A DNA stretch of 64,000 nucleotides from a virus, in IMG/VR virus record IMGVR_UViG_3300020473_000011, positions 1 through 64,000 of that record; one strand, written 5' to 3'. Shown one piece after another: positions 1-8,463 of this stretch. Made by a program: the position numbers and the translations under genes. Each line of letters starts with the position of its first letter. The first letter of the stretch is position 1. The notes under the pieces were generated by a model, which saw only the letters and a program-made list of their open reading frames with translations, was not told the DNA's origin and searched no databases.

Positions 1-135
1 TACTGACCATTGACCTACTGACCATTGACCTACTGACCATTGACCTACTGACCATTGACCTACTGACCATTGACCTACTGACCATTGACCTACTGACCAT
101 TGACCTACTGACCATTGACCTACTGACCATTGACC
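1..135. repeat. 15-bp tandem repeat array (9 copies)
   Basis: Nine perfect head-to-tail copies of TACTGACCATTGACC start at base 1, so the array is cut by the window edge and may be longer. Each unit holds two direct TGACC words. A partial, inverted-looking word (TATGGTCATTG) follows directly. Perfect identity between copies suggests recent expansion or selection for identity. Arrays like this serve as iterons, partition sites or protein-loading sites on plasmids and phages; which applies here cannot be read from the sequence. Confidence 0.97.
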
Positions 136-420
136 TATGGTCATTGCTCTTCACACGCGCGACGGTTCCCGATATACTTGTATACATGTAGTGCATATCG
201 TCTTCTGACTATATGACCATATTGAGTATGACATGAGTCCCTTCTGAGATTTTGTTTTTGATGCTGAGTAGGCGCACTGTTCTTAATAACAGTGATCGAA
301 AAAAAATTTTTTAGGTATTAAACAACGTTTAATAATAGTAATAGTTAACTACTAAACGGTGAGCATAAGCTGCTTGTTAGTTAACGTTAAACATAGTTTA
401 GTACCAGTGAGGAAGTGATA
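136..420 (+). promoter_or_regulatory. AT-rich regulatory gap upstream of HTH gene
   Basis: This gene-free, AT-rich gap joins the tandem array to the HTH gene at 421. It holds several dyads: ACTAAAC near 352 facing GTTTAGT near 397, TTAACGTTAA near 381, and a run of A and T near 299-313. It looks like the operator region of the adjacent DNA-binding protein, which may regulate itself; that is inference. The ribosome binding site GAGGA at 409-413 fits the ATG at 421. Confidence 0.45.
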
Positions 421-939
421 ATGTCATTGGATATTGATGGTTTGACACTCTCTAATTTCACACTGAGATTAGACCCTACATTTGGCAAGCTAGAATTAGA
501 AGCCACCCCCGAAAATGAAGATACAGGTCTTCTTACCGCAACGTTCGAACTAGACGGCAAGCAATTTGAGTATCAAGAATGGTATTCTGTGGCAAATGCC
601 AAGGTTGAAACAGTAGACACCCTACTAGACGACAATACAGCACCGTCAGCCGTACGCCTATACGAATACTCAAGAACGCTACGCAAGCAAAGACGTAGTA
701 GACGCTTTATCGCTGAGTTAAACAAGCATATCGAATCACAAATCGGTGTCACTGATAAAACCGATAGATTTGAGAAAGCATTAAACGTTATGAAACTTTC
801 ACAAAATGCAGTGTGTAAACACCTCGGTGTGACGCCACAAGGCGTTATTAAGTGGAAGAAGACAGGTAACTTCCCTAACTGGATTTGGTACGCGCTACGT
901 GGCCTAGCTGTCGAATTAGGCCGACCACAACCACAGTAA
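421..939 (+). CDS. HTH DNA-binding protein
   Basis: A 172-residue protein with a C-terminal helix-turn-helix of the Cro/YdaS type: the stretch around residues 125-150 reads LSQNAVCKHLGVTPQGVIKW. The N-terminal ~90 residues match no family I recognise. ATG at 421 is preferred over GTG at 415 because GAGGA at 409-413 is correctly spaced only for the ATG. It is the first gene after the tandem repeats and dyad-rich gap, so it may bind those sites; that is inference. A perfect 12-bp hairpin follows at 963-992. Confidence 0.75.
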   Translation: MSLDIDGLTLSNFTLRLDPTFGKLELEATPENEDTGLLTATFELDGKQFEYQEWYSVANAKVETVDTLLDDNTAPSAVRLYEYSRTLRKQRRSRRFIAELNKHIESQIGVTDKTDRFEKALNVMKLSQNAVCKHLGVTPQGVIKWKKTGNFPNWIWYALRGLAVELGRPQPQ

Positions 940-962
940 ACACCAGCCCGCGAATTGCCACC

Positions 963-992
963 CGAGTACGTGAGCCTGCGCTCACGTACTCG
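963..992. other. Perfect 12-bp stem-loop
   Basis: CGAGTACGTGAG, a 6-base loop, then CTCACGTACTCG form a perfect inverted repeat 24 bases after the HTH gene stop. No T-run follows on either side, so it is not a canonical intrinsic terminator. It could be a factor-dependent terminator, an mRNA stabiliser or an operator. Confidence 0.8.
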
Positions 993-1066
993 AACATAGG
1001 AAAACCAACCCAAACCTGATCGGGATCGGGATCGAAACCCAAACCGCAGCCCTCTAATAATATATG

Positions 1067-1136
1067 TTGCAAAAGTGGCTCTAAGCCACTATAGTAAGCT
1101 CACTAACCGAAACTTGAGATATGTGAGTGCATCGCA
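1067..1136 (+). promoter_or_regulatory. Promoter with palindromic spacer and conserved leader
   Basis: TTGCAA at 1067-1072, a 17-bp spacer and TATAGT at 1090-1095 form a good sigma-70 promoter. Most of the spacer is a dyad, AGTGGCT-CTA-AGCCACT, a likely operator. The leader ACTAACCGAAAC follows the -10 and matches the leader word seen at many promoters here. Confidence 0.7.
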
Positions 1137-3185
1137 ATGGAATTACCTGACTTTAAACGAGCTTACTCCCAGCTAAAGGGCGAAAGACCGACTCAACAAA
1201 TTATCGCAGACATTACAGGCTATGAGCTGAATGCTGTAAAGAACTGGACACGACTAAACCGCAAGGTGCCTGTCCCTGACCCCGCCAAGATTGCCATGGG
1301 CTTGTATATAGAAAAGCTAAAGTCTAGTAAGTCGATGACATTAGCTGTACTTGATGCTGTCGGAACGGGGAAATCCCCTGTAAGCATTGAGGACAGCTGG
1401 GATAAAGGGGAGGCATTCTTCTCTCACCTAAAGAAGCTGCCAATAAACAGCTACGATGGCCGCGACTGCTTCCCGATAGACTCGGCGCAAGAGGTTGTCC
1501 AAAAGCTTGTTGAACTTGACCCCAGTGAGTTTGTCGCGCGTTCGTATGTCACAGCTCTAATGAACAGTGTAATGCCTCACGTGCGGTTCCCTGTCAACAA
1601 GATACTCTATGACAGTGCGTGTGCTGAGTGGCTATCGCATTTCAAGGCACTACACGAACATCAGAAAGAAGTGTGCGGTGATGAGTTGAGTATGTTTATC
1701 AGTAAGGTTACGTCTTACATGAAAGATAAATCTATTGAGGTTCCGACTAATCAAGACATTGTTGCGAAACTGCTGGTAGATGCACTGTATGCGACCGATA
1801 TGCAAATTGATTGGCTGTACGCTTACGAAGGGGAGCCTATGCCTGTGCGTAGGTACTCTAATCAACTCTACCTGTTCCCTTCAATGGATGTACTTGAGCG
1901 TGAGGTGATCTCAGGGAAACTACCCTATGGCGTGCATATCTGCGGTGTAAAGATTCAAGGCCAATTTGGGCGACCTGCCGCAGCTAACATGATTGTATGC
2001 AACACACCTAACAGGGGCTTTGTACTGTCGAATATGAACTTTTCTTTTTCGATGAATGATATGGAGTCGCGGAACGAGGATCGTATGCAGTCGAGCTATT
2101 GGGTGTCACCGACCACACACTACCCTTCTTGGAAAAATGAAGACGACCTACCTTGTGCGGACGATGCGTACCCTTATGCCTTTGGTAACATAGCCTCGCT
2201 GTCGGGTGAACAGGCATTGTGGGCGTATATGACTATGGAGCTTGCTGTCATGCGCTGCCTACAGGTTGAGCCGACTGGCCGCTCGGTGTCACTAAAGCTT
2301 TTAGAGGCTGTAAGTGATGATTCTGTGCGCACGACGCTGCCTGCTGTATGGACTAAGCCGTTTGACCCTACGCTACCGACAATAGCTCAAATGCTGGAAA
2401 CTCTGGAAGGTCACCCTAATTACAAGTGGATGGCAAGCTTGTTTGATGGTCTTTCGGATGAGGTATTACTGCCTGACGTGGAAGCTCTTGGTTTTGATGT
2501 ACGCGCACGCAAAGCTATACCTGAGACCTACGACCACGAGAAAAGCTCTGAAATAAACCGATACGGAAACTCTGCTACACCTGTGTATGGGAGTGTACAA
2601 CCGTTCACGATTAACTTATATCCTAGGCCGACAGGCGTATTCGGGAACGAGGCTGCTGTGAACAAGGCGCTCACCAAGATAGCAACGGAGAACTTTAACA
2701 AGCTATTGGGGGCACTCATGCGAGCCGACTGGCAGGATAATGCCGACGAGATAAATAAATGGTTTGCTGGGGCGCTCAAGCGACGGTTTGATAAAGTCAT
2801 GGCCTTTAGGAAGCGCTATGCCGATACGTGGTTCCTCTTACCACGTAAGCACTTCAAGAGTCTGCACCGTCGGCAGCCAATTAGTGGCATCTACGAGCAG
2901 TATCAACCTGTCAGTCTTGCCGATGGCGATTTGGTAAGTGACCGCTACTGCCCTATATCAATGCCTCGTATTGGCCATTATGATAGTGCGACATCAACAC
3001 ACAAGGGCTTTAAATCTAAGCGTAAGCCTAAGAATGAGTACTATGTTAATCCGATGAATACTCAGGACTTGATGGACATGTTTGACTACAAGCGCTCACA
3101 GCTGCCTAAACCTCTCCGTCACTGGCATAAGACAAAGCTGGGCGGCTGGGGACATCATGACATGACCGCATGGATTTTCGAATAA
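1137..3185 (+). CDS. Large protein of unknown function (682 aa)
   Basis: I do not recognise this 682-residue protein. The first ~60 residues look like a small HTH fold (QQIIADITGYELNAVKNW), as in YdaS-type regulators. The rest is a mixed alpha/beta sequence with scattered Cys and a basic, aromatic-rich C-terminus. There is no signal peptide or membrane segment. It has its own strong promoter at 1067-1095 and is followed 17 bases later by another unknown gene, so the two probably form an operon. A Rep-like or regulatory role would fit an N-terminal HTH on a large protein near a repeat array, but nothing proves it. Confidence 0.85.
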   Translation: MELPDFKRAYSQLKGERPTQQIIADITGYELNAVKNWTRLNRKVPVPDPAKIAMGLYIEKLKSSKSMTLAVLDAVGTGKSPVSIEDSWDKGEAFFSHLKKLPINSYDGRDCFPIDSAQEVVQKLVELDPSEFVARSYVTALMNSVMPHVRFPVNKILYDSACAEWLSHFKALHEHQKEVCGDELSMFISKVTSYMKDKSIEVPTNQDIVAKLLVDALYATDMQIDWLYAYEGEPMPVRRYSNQLYLFPSMDVLEREVISGKLPYGVHICGVKIQGQFGRPAAANMIVCNTPNRGFVLSNMNFSFSMNDMESRNEDRMQSSYWVSPTTHYPSWKNEDDLPCADDAYPYAFGNIASLSGEQALWAYMTMELAVMRCLQVEPTGRSVSLKLLEAVSDDSVRTTLPAVWTKPFDPTLPTIAQMLETLEGHPNYKWMASLFDGLSDEVLLPDVEALGFDVRARKAIPETYDHEKSSEINRYGNSATPVYGSVQPFTINLYPRPTGVFGNEAAVNKALTKIATENFNKLLGALMRADWQDNADEINKWFAGALKRRFDKVMAFRKRYADTWFLLPRKHFKSLHRRQPISGIYEQYQPVSLADGDLVSDRYCPISMPRIGHYDSATSTHKGFKSKRKPKNEYYVNPMNTQDLMDMFDYKRSQLPKPLRHWHKTKLGGWGHHDMTAWIFE

Positions 3186-3202
3186 CTTGGGAGACGCTTC
3201 GT

Positions 3203-3748
3203 ATGACTAAACTAAATGACGTGATAGAGCTAGAAAAGTTGCGCTGTAGCCGATTTTCTATCATAGGTATTTCGCACCTTGGCATTGAAGATAGCTACAG
3301 GCCATCAGAAACCTTGAAGGCTTTTCTAAGGACTGGGCGTGCGAATGTTGCTGCTGTTTTAGGAAAGGAAGACATTCGATTAGATAAAAAGCTCATAGCA
3401 CAGCTAGACGAGCCGAAAGGTTTAGACCTTATGACCTTTAGTAGCTGCCTTGATGACATACGCTGGAAAAGAAGGGGGATCGTACTGCACTTTACGATAC
3501 CGACGTGTACACCCGAAGGCCAAGGAATGATAACTGACCATTCTAAGCCACTCTTTGCCTTTGCGTATGGCGACGACTATGAGACTGCCCTGTATAAAGC
3601 GAAGGGCGTATCGGATGAGGTTGTAGCAGCACAGCTGGCATACCGCCGCGCATTTTTTGTTGATAAATCAAACGTGGTTATGGCTCATGGGGAAGGCCGT
3701 TCTATTCTTAGCAAAATGAAACAGTATTTAACAGGGTCGCGCGTTTAG
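3203..3748 (+). CDS. Hypothetical protein (181 aa)
   Basis: Unknown protein. The ATG at 3203 has a good ribosome binding site (GGGAG just after the preceding stop codon); an in-frame start upstream at 3170 would overlap the previous gene and lacks one. No motif is recognisable. The spacing to the 682-residue gene suggests one transcript. Confidence 0.75.
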   Translation: MTKLNDVIELEKLRCSRFSIIGISHLGIEDSYRPSETLKAFLRTGRANVAAVLGKEDIRLDKKLIAQLDEPKGLDLMTFSSCLDDIRWKRRGIVLHFTIPTCTPEGQGMITDHSKPLFAFAYGDDYETALYKAKGVSDEVVAAQLAYRRAFFVDKSNVVMAHGEGRSILSKMKQYLTGSRV

Positions 3749-3949
3749 CACTCAACTCTGTTTAATCATTAACCACTTGGTGCGTTGTACAAATAAAGTT
3801 TGTACAACGTATTTAAAAACCCTTGTCAATGGTGCAGTTTTCTGAGAAAGTACGGCTCAAATAGGTTGTTGCCTATTCGAGACGTACGACCAAAGGGTTG
3901 TACAATGAGAATTGAGACTAATGATTAGGGCATTGCCCGAGGATTTCAA
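3749..3949 (+). promoter_or_regulatory. HU gene control region: three TTGTACAA sites and long hairpin
   Basis: TTGTACAA occurs at 3785-3792, 3800-3807 and 3898-3905. The first two are arms of a larger inverted repeat, CGTTGTACAAA-N5-TTTGTACAACG. Between them and the third site lies a long imperfect hairpin at 3850-3887 with the core CTCAAATAGG/CCTATTCGAG. The third site lies 45 bases before the HU start. This is the densest cluster of the palindrome in the window, implying tight control of the HU gene. Confidence 0.7.
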
Positions 3950-4228
3950 ATGAATAAAGCTGAATTGATCGCTGCTGTTGCAGACCGTACTGAAACTACT
4001 AAAGCTTCTGCCGAAGCAGCTGTAAACGCTGTATTTGGTGTTATCACTGATGAACTAGCTACAGGTAGCGGTGAAGTTAAAGTAGCAGGTTTCGGTAACT
4101 TCTCTAAAAAGCACAAAGCTGCACGCACTGGCCGTAACCCTCAAACGGGTGAAGCTGTTGAAATCGCAGCGCGTAATGCAGCTGGTTTCTCTGCTGCAAA
4201 AGGTCTTAAAGATTCAATCAACAGCTAA
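3950..4228 (+). CDS. hup: HU-family nucleoid protein
   Basis: A 92-residue HU/IHF-family DNA-bending protein. It opens with the classic MNKAELIAAVA dimerisation helices and has the DNA-binding arm signature GFGNFSKKHKAARTGRNPQTG around residues 46-67. Length and sequence fit bacterial HU closely. As a homodimer it would bend and compact DNA and could assist replication or recombination complexes on this element. It sits alone between a complex promoter and a hairpin at 4288-4313. HU genes are frequent on large phages and plasmids; the exact symbol (hupA or hupB) cannot be assigned. Confidence 0.97.
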   Translation: MNKAELIAAVADRTETTKASAEAAVNAVFGVITDELATGSGEVKVAGFGNFSKKHKAARTGRNPQTGEAVEIAARNAAGFSAAKGLKDSINS

Positions 4229-4287
4229 TCAGCCGTTGACTTTAAGATATAAGGTCAGCGCCCTAGCCTGTCCTTAATGCTAAACAG

Positions 4288-4313
4288 ATTCCGTGGGTTT
4301 CGGCCTACGGAAT
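4288..4313 (+). terminator. Stem-loop after HU gene
   Basis: ATTCCGTGGG, loop TTTCGG, CCTACGGAAT forms a 10-bp stem with a stable loop 60 bases after the HU stop. The downstream tail (TTGTCG) is only weakly T-rich, so termination may be partial. Confidence 0.55.
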
Positions 4314-4336
4314 TTGTCGTATCTGGGGGTCGATAA

Positions 4337-4546
4337 ATGCCTAAATGTAACAATGACCTATGCCCTATCGGCGCTACCTGCGCCAATCTAAGAACCACGC
4401 TTGATGAGAGCGCACTGTACTTCAACCCTGTCAACACAGGGCACGGTTACACCTGTCGAAATTATAAAGCGACGGTGCCCGTTAGGTCACGCCTGAGTAA
4501 CCGCACAAATACCTTAACTAATCAAAATAAAGAATTGAGACTATGA
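4337..4546 (+). CDS. Small Cys-containing protein (69 aa)
   Basis: A small protein with four Cys, three of them clustered in the first 15 residues (CNNDLCPIGATC) and one near residue 40. A metal-binding knuckle is possible but unproven. GGGGG at 4324-4328 is a good ribosome binding site for this start. The stop overlaps the next gene's start by four bases (ATGA), so translation is probably coupled. Confidence 0.7.
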   Translation: MPKCNNDLCPIGATCANLRTTLDESALYFNPVNTGHGYTCRNYKATVPVRSRLSNRTNTLTNQNKELRL

Positions 4547-6018
4547 TGAGTAATAAAAACTACCTACACACGCTAGCTCAACGCATGTCTGAGCTAGCCG
4601 AAAGCCGACAACGGTGGGAAGCCCTTTACGGGATGGAAAATCAGGCAACTGCACTGATTGGGCTAATCGAAGAGCAAAACGGCTGGTTTGACTTCACTAA
4701 CATGTCTGTTGTGAAGCAACAACAAATACCTGATGGCACAGAGGTCATCATGTATGTAGACTCAATGAACACGTGGATGAGTGGCATCGTACGCGGATTT
4801 GTTACGACTGATAACGAAAGCTACGAGACGCACTACATTGTACAAGAAGAAGCTGTCCTAGCTTATGAAGCTGTCACCCCTACCCTGATTGCACCGCGCA
4901 AGATTGAAGACTACGTGGCAGGCTTAGAGGCTATCCTATCTGTAGAAATGCCAGACGTTACTGATTACATTTTCTGGAAGTTACCGCTTGAGTGCCGCTT
5001 AGGTAAAGTTAGTAAAGTTAAACTGGATGAATCTAACGATGTGGCGCGAGTAGACATATACAATGGTGTCACGACTGATACATTCCTTTACAACGTGGCA
5101 GGTGAACCCCTGTTCGTCAGCGACGAGCATCTTAGAGACGAAGGTCTGTATCTGCGCAATACCAAAGAGGCCATGGCTGAGGCTAGGTCACAGATATTTA
5201 AAGCCTTCTATGCACCTAATAGCCAGATAGCCTCGACTGATAAGTTTTCCAGAGTACGCGCTATGCTTTTAGCGATAGAGCGTCGGTCGCCGCCAGAGGG
5301 TGCTCTTGGGCTAAGCCCACAGCAAGTACAGACGGCATTGAGCTATCGAGACCGAAATCCTACGGCTGTTACGGCAATCCCTGATGAAAAAGCGTTAGGC
5401 TTTGTCATTCAAAGCTTTGGCTATTCCAATGCTTACACTAAGCTACGTCACCATAGGTCTCGGTTCCCTTGCGCTTTCGTTGCAAAGGATTCTGAAAGTT
5501 ATATGGTTGTCGATGCGATACCTGTCGGTAACTTTGAAGCCATTGCGTATGAATCACTTATTAATTATTTAGACCGTTGCCTTGCGAAGGCCACCCCCGA
5601 ACAAATTAGCCAAGCTGGCGAAGGCTATACTGAAAACGCTAAAGATGCTGCGTTAGTTACGGCCGTAATGGGGCTGCCTTTGTGCTGCGATGCAGGCGTG
5701 GTCGACCAACTCTTGGAGGTCGACCAAGGGGTCTATCGTTTGCAGCTGTCGAACAAGTCTACAACACTTGTCAACGCACCACTTGTCATTCATTACAACA
5801 GTGAGGGCTTGCCTTTAAACCCAGTACTGGCGAAGCTCACTGAGTTCCACCTTCGAAACCAAACCATGAACCGTGAACAAGTGGCGGTCTTTATTGAAAA
5901 TAAGCTACATCGCATGAGCGCAACCGTCGACAAGACAGCGCGCGATATTGTTACTGCACTCGAAAAAGCAGGCTTATTAAAATTCGATGATAATGGCGAG
6001 GTGGTACATGGCGGCTAA
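4543..6018 (+). CDS. Hypothetical protein (491 aa)
   Basis: A soluble protein of unknown function, translationally coupled to the small Cys protein before it. Tandem ATG codons (4543, 4546) follow the recurrent leader TTGAGACT. Residues ~60-180 look beta-rich; the C-terminal 60 residues (FIENKLHRMSATVDKTARDI) resemble a winged-helix or helical bundle. No catalytic motif is recognisable. The 3' end overlaps the deoxyribosyltransferase-like gene by 11 bases. Confidence 0.8.
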   Translation: MMSNKNYLHTLAQRMSELAESRQRWEALYGMENQATALIGLIEEQNGWFDFTNMSVVKQQQIPDGTEVIMYVDSMNTWMSGIVRGFVTTDNESYETHYIVQEEAVLAYEAVTPTLIAPRKIEDYVAGLEAILSVEMPDVTDYIFWKLPLECRLGKVSKVKLDESNDVARVDIYNGVTTDTFLYNVAGEPLFVSDEHLRDEGLYLRNTKEAMAEARSQIFKAFYAPNSQIASTDKFSRVRAMLLAIERRSPPEGALGLSPQQVQTALSYRDRNPTAVTAIPDEKALGFVIQSFGYSNAYTKLRHHRSRFPCAFVAKDSESYMVVDAIPVGNFEAIAYESLINYLDRCLAKATPEQISQAGEGYTENAKDAALVTAVMGLPLCCDAGVVDQLLEVDQGVYRLQLSNKSTTLVNAPLVIHYNSEGLPLNPVLAKLTEFHLRNQTMNREQVAVFIENKLHRMSATVDKTARDIVTALEKAGLLKFDDNGEVVHGG

Positions 6019-6511
6019 TCTTTTTAAGCCACCTGCACAAACGCCAACAACAGGAAACCCGTCAGTCTTTTTGGCGGGTACCATCGACAATGGCAATAGT
6101 GCTGATTGGCAATCTGAACTTGTGGAGGCGCTAAGGTTATATGACGTCGACTTGTACAACCCGAGGCGTGAAGAATGGGACGCCAGTTGGGAGCAGTCTA
6201 TTCACAATCAAAATTTTAAGGAGCAAGTAACATGGGAACTCGACCACCTAGATAAGTGCGATATTATCTTCATGCACTTTGTTGGTGGAAGCCAATCACC
6301 GATCACGTTACTTGAGCTAGGTCTTTATGCCGAAAAGCGCCCTAAGAACTTGATGGTCGTATGTAGCCCTGATTTCTGGCGTAAGGGTAACGTTGAAGTC
6401 ATTGCGGAGCGCTATGGCATACCGTTGTACTACGATTTCACAAAAGCGACCCGAGCACTCAGGTCTAGGCTCTCGCCGTTGATACATAGTGCGAAAACCA
6501 CTGCACCCTAG
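6008..6511 (+). CDS. Nucleoside 2-deoxyribosyltransferase-like protein
   Basis: A 167-residue protein resembling the nucleoside 2-deoxyribosyltransferase-like superfamily. The start of the fold reads VFLAGTIDNG, followed by DLYNPRREEWDASW, the acidic WELDHLDKCDIIFMHF and SPITLLELGLYAE, where Glu would be the nucleophile in the active family. Such proteins exchange or cleave bases on (deoxy)nucleosides and occur on phages that salvage or modify nucleotides. The ATG at 6008 has GAGGTGG just upstream; an in-frame ATG lies at 5990 (ORF start 5987) but lacks a good ribosome binding site. Its substrate cannot be told from sequence, but dUTPase and dCMP deaminase homologues elsewhere in the window make a nucleotide role coherent. 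Confidence 0.75.
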   Translation: MAANLFKPPAQTPTTGNPSVFLAGTIDNGNSADWQSELVEALRLYDVDLYNPRREEWDASWEQSIHNQNFKEQVTWELDHLDKCDIIFMHFVGGSQSPITLLELGLYAEKRPKNLMVVCSPDFWRKGNVEVIAERYGIPLYYDFTKATRALRSRLSPLIHSAKTTAP

Positions 6512-6532
6512 TGTCTTTTGACTTTACAAAGT

Positions 6533-6585
6533 AGCTGGACAAAGCCTATTATGTGGTTATAACTAACTGTGTAATAGGCTTTTTA
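6533..6585 (+). promoter_or_regulatory. Recombinase promoter inside a 10-bp inverted repeat
   Basis: TGGACA, a 16-bp spacer and TATAAC form a plausible promoter whose -10 sits between perfect arms AAGCCTATTA (6542-6551) and TAATAGGCTT (6572-6581). The GTG start of the recombinase follows five bases after the right arm. The same repeat, with its T-run, could act as a terminator for the gene before it. Either use would throttle recombinase expression. Confidence 0.6.
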
Positions 6586-8454
6586 GTGTCTGACGCTGTC
6601 AACAAATTAGTAGAGTCCCTGTCGCATGCAACCACACAGCATGAACGCAATCTAAGCGTACTGCTCAACATGGTAAGGCATGAACGTATTTTTACAGATA
6701 ACGCACTGGCAAACCTGCTTAACTACGCAGGCACCTCAACGCTAAAAGAACACCAGCAAAAGCTTCGGAAGTACATGAAGAGGTTCGACTACTCAGATAG
6801 TTCGGTTGCCTCGTATTCAAGCCGTCTTAAAAAGCTCGTTGCGTACTATCAAGACCATTGCCTATCTGATGAATTACCGACCCAACTAAGCATTGGGGAA
6901 AAGCTTGGGCATCTTGCACGTAAAGAACTTGGCCACTGCTCTCAGAAAGCGCAGCTAGAACACCTGCATAGCCTTAGTGGCATTCCACTGCCGTCGTTAA
7001 AGCGGTGGCTTACTAAAGGTACGAAACCAACCAAGGCACATCAAGACGCACTGTTTAAGCTGGCTGACCATTTCGATGTCTCACGTAACTACTTAACGAT
7101 AGACCCCGTTGCTATGGCCTCACCAGCTACTACCCGTATCGCAAAAGATTCAGTCAAGGCACTGCCCAAGGTTATTTGGGGTGGTCACTTACAGGGTCAG
7201 CTCGACAAGCTCTTGCTTTTCAAGACTAAGGCGCGAACACCCGCGTTATCACTGGCGTCCTTTAAACTGAATCGACGCGAGGCTCAAACACTCGTAGGTG
7301 GTGCTCGTTGGACAACGAATGCCGATGGTAGTAATGCTTCGGGTCAAAACTTTGAACGGATGCTTGACCGCTATTTTCGCTGGTTGTGCTCTAATTATGG
7401 TCTTGAGGCGGAGCAGCTTGACCTCAGTATGTTGCTGGTGGCCGAGTACCTAGAAGCTTATGTGGATGATTGCCTCGATGGTGAGTTCTACGCCACCTTG
7501 CAGACAACATTAAACTTACTTTCAGGCTTAATTGATCCGTTCCAAGGCTACCTTTGCCGCTACCACGCACCATTAACGGGTTATCCTCTCGGAGACGGGC
7601 AAGAGTCCGAGTACTTCGACCAACTAAGTATATGGCAAGAGCACGCCAGTTATATTAATAGCCAAGTTAAGACATGGTTACGTGATGTTCGCCACTTAAT
7701 GGCCGAGCAGCAACATGACAGTGACGACGCAGGTAAGCGGAATATTGGTTGGCTTCTTGATAGCTTAGATAGCACACTAGACCAAAGTGTTGCCGACGTT
7801 CGTCAACTGTCCGCTGATTTAAGCCAGCATAGCAAGCGCCTGACAGGTATTAATCGTCTTGCGCCAGCCCAAGTCAGCCTTTGGCTTCTTATGAGCTTAG
7901 AAGCGCCCCTGCGTGTCTCTAACTGGTGCGCCTTAAAGTTCTCCGACAAAGACCGTAGCAAAGAGCCAATTCTCTTCCGTGATAGTGGGCGTTGGCGTCT
8001 ACGTGTGCCCCGCAGTTACCTCAAGAACAGGCGTGGTCGTGAAGTTGAGGCAATCGATCAGGTTCTTAGTAACCCTCTGATCGGCGAGCTTATCGAACAG
8101 GTTCTCAATTACCGCAAAGAGCATAAAATAGAGACGGATGCAGTCTTTGTACAGACGCGATCAAGTAAGCATCGTAGCGCAGGCGAAGCCTACCAAAGAA
8201 CAGCATTGGCAAAATCAATACAAACTTGGACGGGACGAGCCGCATTCACGCGCTGGCCTGACCGCGACGTGGGGCGTGGCATCAACCCTCATGGTATGCG
8301 ACATTTTGTAGCGAGTTACGTTCTAGATAAGACAGGTGATTATAGACTCGCGGCTACGAGCCTAATGGATAGCGTGGCTGTGGTCATGAATGTCTATGGT
8401 AAAAATGACCACAGCCTAAATCAGAAGAAGCTCGCGGAGCTTCATCGGGTGTAG
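6586..8454 (+). CDS. Large tyrosine recombinase
   Basis: A 622-residue tyrosine site-specific recombinase with a long, unfamiliar N-terminal half. The catalytic domain is in the last ~180 residues: Arg in APLRVSNW, a likely Lys in SYLKNRRG, HGMRH giving His and Arg near 569-572, and the nucleophile Tyr near 604 in NVYGKND. The usual LGH motif is replaced by LMDS, so one active-site position is divergent. Start choice: GTG at 6586 just after the inverted repeat; upstream codons lie within the promoter. The N-terminal half contains KRWLTKGTKPT, possibly an HTH. It probably mediates integration, resolution or inversion; the partner site is not identifiable. Confidence 0.85.
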   Translation: MSDAVNKLVESLSHATTQHERNLSVLLNMVRHERIFTDNALANLLNYAGTSTLKEHQQKLRKYMKRFDYSDSSVASYSSRLKKLVAYYQDHCLSDELPTQLSIGEKLGHLARKELGHCSQKAQLEHLHSLSGIPLPSLKRWLTKGTKPTKAHQDALFKLADHFDVSRNYLTIDPVAMASPATTRIAKDSVKALPKVIWGGHLQGQLDKLLLFKTKARTPALSLASFKLNRREAQTLVGGARWTTNADGSNASGQNFERMLDRYFRWLCSNYGLEAEQLDLSMLLVAEYLEAYVDDCLDGEFYATLQTTLNLLSGLIDPFQGYLCRYHAPLTGYPLGDGQESEYFDQLSIWQEHASYINSQVKTWLRDVRHLMAEQQHDSDDAGKRNIGWLLDSLDSTLDQSVADVRQLSADLSQHSKRLTGINRLAPAQVSLWLLMSLEAPLRVSNWCALKFSDKDRSKEPILFRDSGRWRLRVPRSYLKNRRGREVEAIDQVLSNPLIGELIEQVLNYRKEHKIETDAVFVQTRSSKHRSAGEAYQRTALAKSIQTWTGRAAFTRWPDRDVGRGINPHGMRHFVASYVLDKTGDYRLAATSLMDSVAVVMNVYGKNDHSLNQKKLAELHRV

Positions 8455-8463
8455 AACTATTCC

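Noticed and set aside
1-135. CRISPR array
   Set aside because: Units are contiguous 15-mers with no spacers, and no cas gene is present.
573-1013. Minus-strand ORF of 146 codons
   Set aside because: Shadow of the HTH gene, with a Cys/Arg-rich, low-quality composition and no ribosome binding site.
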